From assembly GCA_963832835.1 (NCBI GenBank), contig CAWHVD010000001.1, forward strand, positions 1,860,001 to 1,924,000: DNA of 64,000 bases, in the 5' to 3' direction. The position numbers were made by a program, and so were the translations under genes. Positions 56,184-64,000 of the stretch are shown here, one piece after another. Source of the stretch: CAVPKN01 sp963832835 (lineage in GTDB: Bacteria; Chlamydiota; Chlamydiia; Chlamydiales; JAAKFR01). How positions within the stretch are numbered: position 1 is the stretch's first letter; every line of letters starts with the position of its first letter. Below the pieces are notes generated by a model, which saw only the letters and a program-made list of their open reading frames with translations, ran no database searches and was not told where the DNA came from.

Positions 56184-56287
56184 TACCATTTCCAGAAAAT
56201 AAAGCCATAAAGTGGCACTGGGTAACATGACAGATAATGGCGTGTTATACAGTGCCAATTTGTGACTTTATTTTCTGGAAATGGTAT
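56183..56287 (+). mobile_element. MITE-like inverted-repeat element, copy D (internally deleted)
   Basis: 105 bp consisting of the two terminal arms only: ATACCATTTCCAGAAAATAA...GTGGCACTGGGTAACATG, a few bases, then CGTGTTATACAGTGCCA...TTATTTTCTGGAAATGGTAT. The interior seen in copies A to C is missing. Its first base finishes the uvrA TAA stop. AAGAGG after its right end is the ribosome-binding site of the next gene. Confidence 0.85.
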
Positions 56288-56300
56288 AAGAGGCATGTGA

Positions 56301-59300
56301 ATGATTCCATCTGATTTAAAGTTCCCTAATCCACAAATGCCTTGGAGCATTAACCAGGGGCTCTTTGGGCGCCTACAACCCCATAACACTCATTTTAAAG
56401 CTGCGGTCCTTCTCCCCACCGACAAGGAATCCACATTTATTTCGAACTACTTTATGGCGAGTAAGCCCCCCGGTTACAGCATTGCTAGAATCAGCTGCGT
56501 CTACAACGATTCCTTGCATAGAAGTTTTGTAGATCACCTCAGTAGGATTGAGGAAGAGGGCAAAAAGTTCCCCTCCACCTGGCATACTGAATCATTGCCT
56601 GAAAAGAGGAAGCAGGTCATAGAGAGCTGGAAAGCTCTTACATATCCCTTTTCGCCTCTTACGGTAGAGGGGGAAGAGACCTTGAACCACGCCAAAGTCC
56701 TTCCACTTTGGTATGGAGCTTCTTCTAACAGATCTCAAGCAATCTGCTCTACAGGTTTCACTCAAGTGAGGCAAAAGGGGTATTTTGGTAATGGCATGTA
56801 CTTTACAGATAGCGCCCACTTTGCCTCCATGAACAATAAAGGCTTTTTACTTCTCTCATGGGTCTCTATGCGAGAACCCTATCCTGTTGTCACCGATACA
56901 ATCCCACCTCGAACCTGCACAGACATTACAACCCTCAGGGGAAAAGGAGCCTACTTAAACTATGACGCCCATTTTATTCCCGTTGCCTCCTTCGTACCCA
57001 ATAGCACGGATTTAATAGACTACTTCCCCTGTACCCAAAAACCCGACTGGAATCAGATCGTCGTTTTCCAGAAATTTCAAGCTCTTCCCTCCTTTATCAT
57101 TGAGCTCGAAGCAGACCTATTTCTTTCTCCAATTATAAATAGGGCAAAAAAGGAGGAACTTCCCAAGGATGTCGAAGGCCACTACTGTAAGAAACTCCTA
57201 CAAGCCAAGCGAGATGAGAATGTCCAAGAGCAAATCCATTACGTTGAAAAGCTCGGAGACATTTACTTAGAAAAGCAGAACTGGGTAACCGCGGCCAAAA
57301 TCCTCAATGGGGCCCTCGCCATTGTTGAGAAACACAAGGGTAGTCCAACTTATTTTTTAAAAAAATTGAAACACATCGAAACGCTTTTTCTTGCAAGCAA
57401 AGGCTTCAAAACTCTCCCTCAGCACGAATCTATCCTCCATTTTCGTACTCAGCTCAAGAAGGCGCGTGCTCTCAGTGTTAAGGCATTTCAAGAAGGAAAG
57501 TCGATTCAGGAAGTAGCGAGGTCCCTCACACTCTCTTACAAAGAACTCTTAAGTGATTTAATTTTAGATTCTCAAAAAGTTTTAGGCCCCCCACCCATAG
57601 ATTGGTCATGTGTCGGCATGGGATCAATGGCACGCAATGAAATGTGCCCTTACTCAGATCTAGAGTTCGCCTTTCTGATCGGAGAAAAGACAGAAACTAA
57701 CCTTCAATACTTTCGGTCTCTTGCCGGGCTCCTTGAACTGAGAATCATCAACTGTGGAGAGACCAAATTCCCCCTCTTCGGCAATTTGTTTGGAGAAACC
57801 TCACCTAACGCAAGCCCTACTCCTAGCGGTTTCTGTATGGACTCAGGAGGAAATACCCCGCTCGGTAAACCAGGACTTTATGAGCTTATCAATACCCCTG
57901 AGGGGCTTGCCCAATTCCAATCTCTCAATAAGAAGAAGGCCGATATTATCGTCACCAACGCCCTCTCCTTAGTAAGCCATATTGCCGGTGATAAAACTCT
58001 CTCTCATGCTTACGATAGAGCCAAAGAGGCAAAGCTTAATACTAATGCTACAGATGACACGTTTTGTTTTCCTTTCCGCAAAGAACTTGCCATAAAACTC
58101 CTGGAGGGAAGGGAAGGGCATGTAGAGGATTTCAAACCCAAGCTATCCAAGGAGAAGCAAGAGGATGGCCACTTCGACATAAAAAAGGAGCTCTACCGAC
58201 CTCTACAGTCAGTGATAGGTGCACTTACCCTTTTCTGTGGGCTTAGAGCCGAATCTTCTTTTGAGATGATTGAACAGCTTTATCAAAATAAATACCTTTC
58301 TTTAGAGGGAGCCAAAAACCTTAGCAATGCGCTACTTCAAGCACTTGCCTTACGTTTTGAAGCCCACTCTTTTTACAACAATGAGGAGGAGTCCCTCCTG
58401 CACATAGAAGCAGGAAAGCCTCAAGATCCCCATTACCTTTATCTGGAAGAAACTCGCCTTGTTTCCCTCCTCGAAATTTATAAGGTACTGATCCCGTTTC
58501 ACCTTTGTGGGGAGGAGTTTGTAAAAGTAAGAGACCCAGAAATATTTAGGAATTTTCCCTTCTACGATGAGAACCCTTCAGTCCAAGGGGAAGCATATGG
58601 AAAAATGCTCCAGTATGAGAAGGCACAAATTGCTTGGCAACAAGCAGTATCTCTCAACCCCAATGATATCGATGCACAATTGAATTTGGGAATCATCGAA
58701 CGACAAATGGGCAAATGTAAGGAATTTTTATCAAGGAACTTACAGGCGCTTTCGCTAGCTCAGAAAAAATATGGAGAAAACCATCCCACTGTGGCTGATT
58801 GCTACAATAGTGCCGGCCTTGCTTACCAAGCCCTTGGACAGTACGTTAAAGCTCTCGAGTTTTTTAAAACAGCATTAGAGATTAGTCTTCAAGTCCAGGC
58901 TGAAAACCATCCCAACGTTGCAGCCAGCTATAGTAATATTGGAGCAACATACAAGGATCTTGGACAGTATACCGAAGCCCTCAAGTTTTGCCATAAAGCT
59001 TTGGAAATTCAGCTTAAGGTTCTGGGGAAAAATCATCCCCATGTTTCAGCAAGTTATACCCTTATAGGAGGTATACATCTTACCTTCGGCAAATACAATA
59101 AGGCCCTTGAATTTTTCGAGAAAGATTTAGATATCCTCCTGATCTTGAACAAAAGTCATCCCGATATAGCTCAATGCTATAACAACATTGGTTTTGCCTA
59201 TTATGAGATGGGTAACTACAGGGAGGCTCTTACGTTTTACACAAAAGCTTTAGAAGTTTCTCTTAAGTTTTTTGGTGAAAACCACCCCGCTGTGGCCACT

Positions 59301-60224
59301 ATCCACAACAATATTGGCTTAGTCCACAGAAGTAGCAAAGATTACAATAAAGCTCGTGATTCAATTGAAAAATCCTTAAAGATTAGAATCAAAGTATTGG
59401 GTGAAAAACATCCTGAAACCGCCAAAAGTCATGGTAATATTGGCCTTGTCTACCACTATCTTAATAAGAACAACGAGGCACTTAAGAGCCTCGAAAAGGG
59501 TTTGCAGATTCTGCTTCCGCTTCAAGAAGAACATGAGGAGGTGGCTACAATCTACCATAATCTCGGCCTTGTTTACGACAGCCTTGGTGACTACAGCAAA
59601 GCACTCGAATATTACCAAAAAGATTTAAAGATCAGTTGCAGCGTTTTAGGGGAAAACCATCCCTCTGTGGCCACGACCTACATTAGTATCGGGGCCCTCC
59701 ATTACAATGGTAAGGATTTTACTAAGGCCTTAGAATTTTACGAAAAGGGGTTACAGATCCAACTGCAGTTCCTAGGCGAAAATCACCCTTCTTTGGCCGT
59801 AAGCTACAACAATAGCGGCCATGCCTATCATCATCTTGGAAAATTCCAGGAAGCCCTTGCATTATATCAAAAGGCCTTGAACATTGATCTCAATGCCCTT
59901 CGAGCAAACCACCCCTCTTTGGCCAAAAGCTATCAACTAATCGGGGATGTCTCTAGCAAGCTTGGACAGTTTGAGAGTGCCTCAGAGGCGTACAATAAGG
60001 CTTTAGGTATCTTGCTTCCGTTATATGGCCCAGGAGATCCGCGTGTCCAATCTCTTTATGCTAGTATAAATCAAATTACACAAGATGTGTTACAACAGGA
60101 CATAGAAGAGGATGGATGCTGTTTCTGCTGTTGCAAGTACACATGCATCTGCCTTTTCTTTCCCTGCATTTGGTGTTGTTTTTCAGGCAACACCGAAGAA
60201 TCTAAAAAGCTGATTTCAGGATAA
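56301..60224 (+). CDS. PARP-like / nucleotidyltransferase / TPR multidomain protein with Cys-rich tail
   Basis: 1307 residues. About 60-270 resembles a PARP catalytic domain: IARISCVYNDSL, then LWYGAS (136-141), GYFGNGMYFTD (160-170), GFLLLSWVSM and NQIVVFQKFQALPSFII (251-267). The usual His of LxHG is Tyr138, the usual Glu is Gln252, only Tyr167 is standard. Around 435-456, GMGSMARNEMCPYSDLEF fits the GS-x9-D-h-E motif of DUF294/GlnD-type nucleotidyltransferases. From about 766 there are TPRs, ten of them the 42-residue kinesin-light-chain type (ENHPxVAxxYxNIG). Residues 1273-1294 contain ten cysteines among bulky hydrophobics. No signal peptide. AGAGG 7 nt upstream supports the ATG. Likely an effector (inference); enzymatic activity is uncertain. 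Confidence 0.75.
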   Translation: MIPSDLKFPNPQMPWSINQGLFGRLQPHNTHFKAAVLLPTDKESTFISNYFMASKPPGYSIARISCVYNDSLHRSFVDHLSRIEEEGKKFPSTWHTESLPEKRKQVIESWKALTYPFSPLTVEGEETLNHAKVLPLWYGASSNRSQAICSTGFTQVRQKGYFGNGMYFTDSAHFASMNNKGFLLLSWVSMREPYPVVTDTIPPRTCTDITTLRGKGAYLNYDAHFIPVASFVPNSTDLIDYFPCTQKPDWNQIVVFQKFQALPSFIIELEADLFLSPIINRAKKEELPKDVEGHYCKKLLQAKRDENVQEQIHYVEKLGDIYLEKQNWVTAAKILNGALAIVEKHKGSPTYFLKKLKHIETLFLASKGFKTLPQHESILHFRTQLKKARALSVKAFQEGKSIQEVARSLTLSYKELLSDLILDSQKVLGPPPIDWSCVGMGSMARNEMCPYSDLEFAFLIGEKTETNLQYFRSLAGLLELRIINCGETKFPLFGNLFGETSPNASPTPSGFCMDSGGNTPLGKPGLYELINTPEGLAQFQSLNKKKADIIVTNALSLVSHIAGDKTLSHAYDRAKEAKLNTNATDDTFCFPFRKELAIKLLEGREGHVEDFKPKLSKEKQEDGHFDIKKELYRPLQSVIGALTLFCGLRAESSFEMIEQLYQNKYLSLEGAKNLSNALLQALALRFEAHSFYNNEEESLLHIEAGKPQDPHYLYLEETRLVSLLEIYKVLIPFHLCGEEFVKVRDPEIFRNFPFYDENPSVQGEAYGKMLQYEKAQIAWQQAVSLNPNDIDAQLNLGIIERQMGKCKEFLSRNLQALSLAQKKYGENHPTVADCYNSAGLAYQALGQYVKALEFFKTALEISLQVQAENHPNVAASYSNIGATYKDLGQYTEALKFCHKALEIQLKVLGKNHPHVSASYTLIGGIHLTFGKYNKALEFFEKDLDILLILNKSHPDIAQCYNNIGFAYYEMGNYREALTFYTKALEVSLKFFGENHPAVATIHNNIGLVHRSSKDYNKARDSIEKSLKIRIKVLGEKHPETAKSHGNIGLVYHYLNKNNEALKSLEKGLQILLPLQEEHEEVATIYHNLGLVYDSLGDYSKALEYYQKDLKISCSVLGENHPSVATTYISIGALHYNGKDFTKALEFYEKGLQIQLQFLGENHPSLAVSYNNSGHAYHHLGKFQEALALYQKALNIDLNALRANHPSLAKSYQLIGDVSSKLGQFESASEAYNKALGILLPLYGPGDPRVQSLYASINQITQDVLQQDIEEDGCCFCCCKYTCICLFFPCIWCCFSGNTEESKKLISG

Positions 60225-60229
60225 TATAA

Positions 60230-60610
60230 ATGAATCCAATCCATGCAGCGAAAATCCATCCCAATCAATATCTCTGCTTAAATAGAGATAGCGAGTCTTG
60301 TTTTCAATGGTATAGCTTTGAGAAAGCTGAGGCTACTGGTATTAAGGGGTCCTCGATTACTGAGGCTATTAGAGCTGGACACAAACACTGGCAGAAATGT
60401 TATTTCCGACTCTTGCATTGCGGTTTCCGCTATACCCTACCCGAGCGAGATGAGGTCGGCTCGAATGCTCTTTTCTGGCAAATGGCCTTAAGTTACAATT
60501 CAGCTAATGGACGCTATTTCGATGATGAGGTCGGTCACCTCTGTTATGTCGATTTCGCAAGCCAGGAAGCGCTTAAATTATGGAAAACACTTCGGTCAAG
60601 CAAAACATAG
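60230..60610 (+). CDS. Small hypothetical protein before pknD
   Basis: 126 residues. Contains CLNRDSESCFQWYSFEKAEA and HWQKCYFRLLHCGFRYTLPE, rich in aromatic residues and Cys, with no signal peptide or membrane helix. The start is 5 bp after the stop of the PARP/TPR gene, and the end overlaps pknD by 31 bp in another frame, so all three are probably co-transcribed. I do not recognise the family. Its position suggests a partner of the effector-like protein or the kinase. Confidence 0.7.
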   Translation: MNPIHAAKIHPNQYLCLNRDSESCFQWYSFEKAEATGIKGSSITEAIRAGHKHWQKCYFRLLHCGFRYTLPERDEVGSNALFWQMALSYNSANGRYFDDEVGHLCYVDFASQEALKLWKTLRSSKT

Positions 60611-63438
60611 GTCTTTACACCATCATCAAACCCATAGGGCGAGGAGGCATGGGAGAAGTGCTGCTCGCCCACGACCCCATCTGTGATCGTGATGTGGCTG
60701 TCAAACGGATTCGTTCCGATCTCAAACATCACGCCGCTTTGAAAAACCGTTTTTTGCGAGAAGCCAAGATCACCGCGCAGCTCACCCACCCCGGTATTAT
60801 CTCCATTTACACGATCCATCAGGAAGATGAAATTTACTACACCATGCCCTATATAGAGGGTGAAACGCTCAAACAAATCTTGAAGAGTAGCCAACAAAAA
60901 GTGCGCCCTCCTAAATTTGAGGGCTCCATCCCTTCCTTGCTACCCATCTTCAAAAGTGTGTGCCAAACAGTCAGTTATGCCCACTCAAAGGGGATTTTGC
61001 ATCGAGATATCAAACCTGAAAATATCCTCGTCGGAACATTTGGTGAAGTAATTCTTTTCGATTGGGGTCTAGCTCAAGTCATATCCGATCCACCCCAAGA
61101 GGAAGAAGAGGTCGATGAAGAGACTCCTCCTGATTTGACAAGTCCCGGTAAATTAGTCGGCACTGTTGCCTTTATGGCCCCAGAAAGAGCTCTGGGAGAA
61201 CCCGCCTCCGTTCAGACCGATATTTACTCGCTCGGCGTCATCCTCTACCAGATCCTTACACTTCATCTTCCCTTTAATCGACTTTCCATTAAAGAGTTCC
61301 GCAAATTCTACAAACATGAACGGCTCGCTGACCCCGAAGAATTAGCTCCCTATAGGGATGTCCCACCCCGTTTATCACGTATTGTCAAAAAATGCCTCGA
61401 AACCGATCCTACAAAAAGATACCTAAATACTGAAGATCTCATCCACGATCTCATGGGTCACATGGAAGGGCGTTCTGAATGGTTTGAAAGTGCCCGTCTG
61501 GATGCGAATAAAAAGAGTCATTGGGAATTTCAAGAAAATGTGATGATCTCAAAACACATTGCGATCACCCGGGCTACTGAAACGGCCGAATGGGTGAGTC
61601 TCATGGTCTCACGCGCTGCATTTGCTGAAAATACCCGCCTTCAGACACGTATCTTTATAGGCGAGACCGGTTCCGGGATCGGTTTTTTGCTCAGTGTCCC
61701 TGAAATGGCTGAACGGGACAACCCTCTTGACGGATATTGCCTGTGGATCGGCTCTGAGCTCATGCCAGGAGCCCATCTTTTCCGCAACACTGTCCAGGTC
61801 ATGCACCTGCCTGAGCTATATTTAAAAAGAAATACCTGGCATACCCTCACAGTCGAAAAGATCGATAACAATATCCACTTCAGCCTCGATGAGGTCCACC
61901 ATTTAACCTACCTGAGTTACCTCCCCTTATTTGGAACGCACGTAGGTATTTTAGCACGCGACGCTGACTTTCAGATGGATGAGATCGTCGTTTCTGTAGG
62001 AAGCCAAAACCTGCAAGTAAGTTGTCTTTCCATCCCCGATGCCTTCCTGGCCAGCAAAGATTATAAAAAAGCGCTCACTGAATACCGCAGGATCGGTTAT
62101 TCCTTTCCCGGTCATGCTGAGGGGCGAGAAGCTCTTTTTCGAGCAGGGATTACCCTGCTAGAGCAAGCCAAAAGTGCACGTCGCGAAAAGCTGTCTGAAG
62201 AATATTACACGCTAGCTCTCGAAGAATTTGCCAAATTGCACAACACGCCAGGGGCTCCCTTGGAATACCTAGGAAAAGCCCTTGTGTATCAATCCCTGCG
62301 CGATTATGCAGAAGAGATCAAGTGTTTAGAGCTCGGTGTCAGGCGCTATTACCGCCATCCCCTAGTCAATGCCATCAAAGAGCAACTCATGTACCGCATG
62401 CATGAAGCTGCCCAGACAAACCGGCGAGCAGCTTACCAATTCATCTTAATCGCACTCAGACTCCTACCGGAAGTAGTACAAAGCGGAGATTTCCGCCGTC
62501 TCTTCAAATATTTGGCTAAAAATTGGGAATCCCTACCCTTCCTTGAAAGTCCTATCGATCCTTCTCTATTGGGAGGTGAAAAAATCAATGAAATCCGCTT
62601 TGCAACCCCTCTTGCCTTTTGGCTCGGCGCTCCCTATATCTTACTCGAGATTTACCACGAACTGATCAAAATCAAACCCCTCGATATTGCAGCTTTAGGA
62701 GATCTTCTATATTGCCTCTTTGAGCTCGGGTCATATGGCTTGGCACATAAGTTGATGCTCGAAGCAGAAGATTTTAAAGCCAATCTTTCTCCTCCTGATG
62801 CAATCGAGCTGAAAGAGATGTTAAACTTATTAGAACCGATCTATCTATGCCATACCCAGTCTCTCGATAGCGCCATCGATTATTTCTTTGCCTCAAAAAA
62901 AGAAGAAATCGGTGTATGTGAGTTTCGTACGTTGGGGTATCTGTTCCAATATGCTTTAAGAGGCTCTCAAGAAGAGAAAGTGCATGCCATTTCTGCCCAT
63001 ATCAAAGATCGCATTTTATCCATAGAAGACCGCATTTTCATGGATGCTTGCCGCATTTGGGCTTACCTCAAAGAGGATGACTGGCAGAGCGCATCAGAGA
63101 TCTTCGAGACATATCCATTAGAGATGCTTAACCAAGAAGGGACTTATCTACATCCCCTCTATGGCTGCTATCTGTATGTCACAGAAGGTGAAGAGATTGC
63201 CCAAATTCACTTTGCCGGTGTTGTAGATACTCCCTTCCCCCGTTCGTGGGCACTGCTCGGTCACGAACTCACCAACAAAATCACCGACTCACCTGCTTGG
63301 TATAGCACCTCTTTTTTGTGGGAAAGGCGCCGTCTTTACAGCCAGCTTTCCCTCTACTACCATTGCGCTCAAAACCCAGAGCTCGAAGCCTACTACCGCT
63401 ACCTCGAGCGCGAAGAGTACATCTACGCCCCTGAATGA
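60580..63438 (+). CDS. pknD: Serine/threonine protein kinase PknD
   Basis: 952 residues. Kinase domain at about 10-290: GRGGMGEVLLAH (glycine loop), AVKRIRSD (ATP-binding Lys), HRDIKPEN (catalytic loop), DWGLAQ in place of DFG, VGTVAFMAPERALGE and SLGVILYQ. The rest is not a membrane-spanning linker but a laminin/lectin-like beta region (near 300-480) followed by helical TPR-like repeats to the end. The arrangement and length match chlamydial PknD, a Ser/Thr (in Chlamydia dual-specificity) kinase. DWG instead of DFG is also recalled for the chlamydial proteins. It converges on and overlaps the following minus-strand gene by 16 bp. Confidence 0.93.
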   Translation: MENTSVKQNIGLYTIIKPIGRGGMGEVLLAHDPICDRDVAVKRIRSDLKHHAALKNRFLREAKITAQLTHPGIISIYTIHQEDEIYYTMPYIEGETLKQILKSSQQKVRPPKFEGSIPSLLPIFKSVCQTVSYAHSKGILHRDIKPENILVGTFGEVILFDWGLAQVISDPPQEEEEVDEETPPDLTSPGKLVGTVAFMAPERALGEPASVQTDIYSLGVILYQILTLHLPFNRLSIKEFRKFYKHERLADPEELAPYRDVPPRLSRIVKKCLETDPTKRYLNTEDLIHDLMGHMEGRSEWFESARLDANKKSHWEFQENVMISKHIAITRATETAEWVSLMVSRAAFAENTRLQTRIFIGETGSGIGFLLSVPEMAERDNPLDGYCLWIGSELMPGAHLFRNTVQVMHLPELYLKRNTWHTLTVEKIDNNIHFSLDEVHHLTYLSYLPLFGTHVGILARDADFQMDEIVVSVGSQNLQVSCLSIPDAFLASKDYKKALTEYRRIGYSFPGHAEGREALFRAGITLLEQAKSARREKLSEEYYTLALEEFAKLHNTPGAPLEYLGKALVYQSLRDYAEEIKCLELGVRRYYRHPLVNAIKEQLMYRMHEAAQTNRRAAYQFILIALRLLPEVVQSGDFRRLFKYLAKNWESLPFLESPIDPSLLGGEKINEIRFATPLAFWLGAPYILLEIYHELIKIKPLDIAALGDLLYCLFELGSYGLAHKLMLEAEDFKANLSPPDAIELKEMLNLLEPIYLCHTQSLDSAIDYFFASKKEEIGVCEFRTLGYLFQYALRGSQEEKVHAISAHIKDRILSIEDRIFMDACRIWAYLKEDDWQSASEIFETYPLEMLNQEGTYLHPLYGCYLYVTEGEEIAQIHFAGVVDTPFPRSWALLGHELTNKITDSPAWYSTSFLWERRRLYSQLSLYYHCAQNPELEAYYRYLEREEYIYAPE

Positions 63439-64000
63439 TGTATTTGTTTGTCTTGAGTCTCAAATGGACGTTTCACAAGTTGGATCAGCTGCTGAGTTAA
63501 TAGGTGTTGAGACCCCATCACTTTCTCACAAAGTAAGGAGAGCTCGTGTAATTTCTTGACCTCGTTAGGCGAAGCTTTTTGTGCACAAGACATTAATACC
63601 ATCAAGTATACATCCATCATATTAGGTTGGGTGTTCTTATCCATTTGCAGTGAAATTTTTAAAAGTTTTTTATGAAACCTAAGTGCTTCATCATACTTTC
63701 CTAAAGCCTCATAAACAGCTCCTATACTGCCATACGTCTTTAGTACCATCGGATGATTCTTGCCTAGTAATTGAAGTTGAATCTTTAAAGCCTTGTGGTA
63801 ACATTCCAGCTCATTCGCATTGTCTCCTAGATGCATATAAATAGCCCCTATATTGCCGTAGCTTATGGCTATATGGGGGTGGCTTTCACCTAGGATTAAA
63901 ATTCTTATTTCCAAAGATTTTTGAAGGACTTCAAGAGCCATGGTATATTTTTTTTGCGTCGCATAAATCGCCCCCATGCTGTTGTAACTATCGGCTATGT
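63423..64000 (-). CDS. Kinesin-light-chain-type TPR protein, 5' part missing
   Basis: The frame stays open to the window edge, reading IADSYNSMGAIYAT before the first internal ATG at 63977, so the gene starts outside. At least two and a half TPR units are seen (ESHPHIAISYGNIGAIYMHL, KNHPMVLKTYGSIGAVYEAL), then a helical C-terminus with HELSLLCEKVMGSQHLLTQQ. Repeats are the same class as in 56301-60224, so both may descend from one family expanded in these bacteria. It ends inside the last codons of pknD. Full domain layout cannot be seen. Confidence 0.75.
   Translation of the reverse strand, partial: IADSYNSMGAIYATQKKYTMALEVLQKSLEIRILILGESHPHIAISYGNIGAIYMHLGDNANELECYHKALKIQLQLLGKNHPMVLKTYGSIGAVYEALGKYDEALRFHKKLLKISLQMDKNTQPNMMDVYLMVLMSCAQKASPNEVKKLHELSLLCEKVMGSQHLLTQQLIQLVKRPFETQDKQIHHSGA

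Noticed and set aside
58776..60040. Satellite-like tandem DNA repeat with 126-bp period
   Set aside because: The periodicity is explained by the 42-residue TPR units of the coding sequence.

Overview
The window looks like a chromosome segment of an environmental (amoeba-associated type) member of the Chlamydiales, probably outside Chlamydiaceae. The main reasons are a double-length tandem UvrA, a PknD-type kinase, the paired small basic proteins next to ybeY, a cydAB / cdaA / ybbR / lauroyl-acyltransferase cluster as remembered from Chlamydia, several OppA paralogues, Kdo transferase, and several small proteins with the two-lobed hydrophobic segment of chlamydial inclusion-membrane (Inc) proteins. 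The family (Waddliaceae, Criblamydiaceae or other) cannot be fixed from sequence reading alone.

Layout. 1-3804: initiator tRNA end, waaA and leuS on the minus strand. 3870-10281: an RHS island. A decayed, secreted RHS-repeat protein and a frameshifted lipoprotein are bracketed by 70-bp direct repeats, and the repeats show that the island was inserted at the 3' end of the neighbouring 756-residue Inc-like gene, separating that gene from its terminator. 10240-12865: two Inc-like membrane proteins. 12985-17663: RNase R behind a hairpin-rich leader, a DUF502 membrane protein, asd, two small basic proteins and ybeY. 17852-23403: an ABC-F ATPase, a DEAD-box helicase and a PIN-PhoH protein, interspersed with two copies of a short inverted-repeat element (MITE). 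23635-28434: a SWIM-finger protein, an SH3-domain exported protein, ComM, a small exported protein and an Inc-like protein. 28571-29852: a dead insertion sequence and a large nested palindrome.

29878-38379: cydB-cydA, then divergently folP, cdaA, cdaR, a glycosyltransferase, lpxL/htrB and rsmE. This is a cluster for respiration, folate, c-di-AMP and lipid A/LPS. 38488-47769: four OppA-type solute-binding proteins that alternate between two very long forms and two ordinary lipoproteins. The long forms (about 900-950 residues, no visible signal peptide) carry an unknown N-terminal domain with a shared motif. 48004-56183: a hypothetical protein, pyruvate kinase and tandem UvrA.

56301-64000 is the most unusual part. 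It holds a 1307-residue protein with an N-terminal PARP-like ADP-ribosyltransferase fold (catalytic triad apparently changed), a GlnD/DUF294-like nucleotidyltransferase motif, ten kinesin-light-chain-type TPRs and a C-terminal segment with ten cysteines in 22 residues. It is followed by a small hypothetical protein, PknD, and, on the opposite strand, a second TPR protein that runs off the window. I consider this multidomain protein a candidate undescribed host-directed effector. The no-signal OppA fusions and the RHS island are the next most interesting items.
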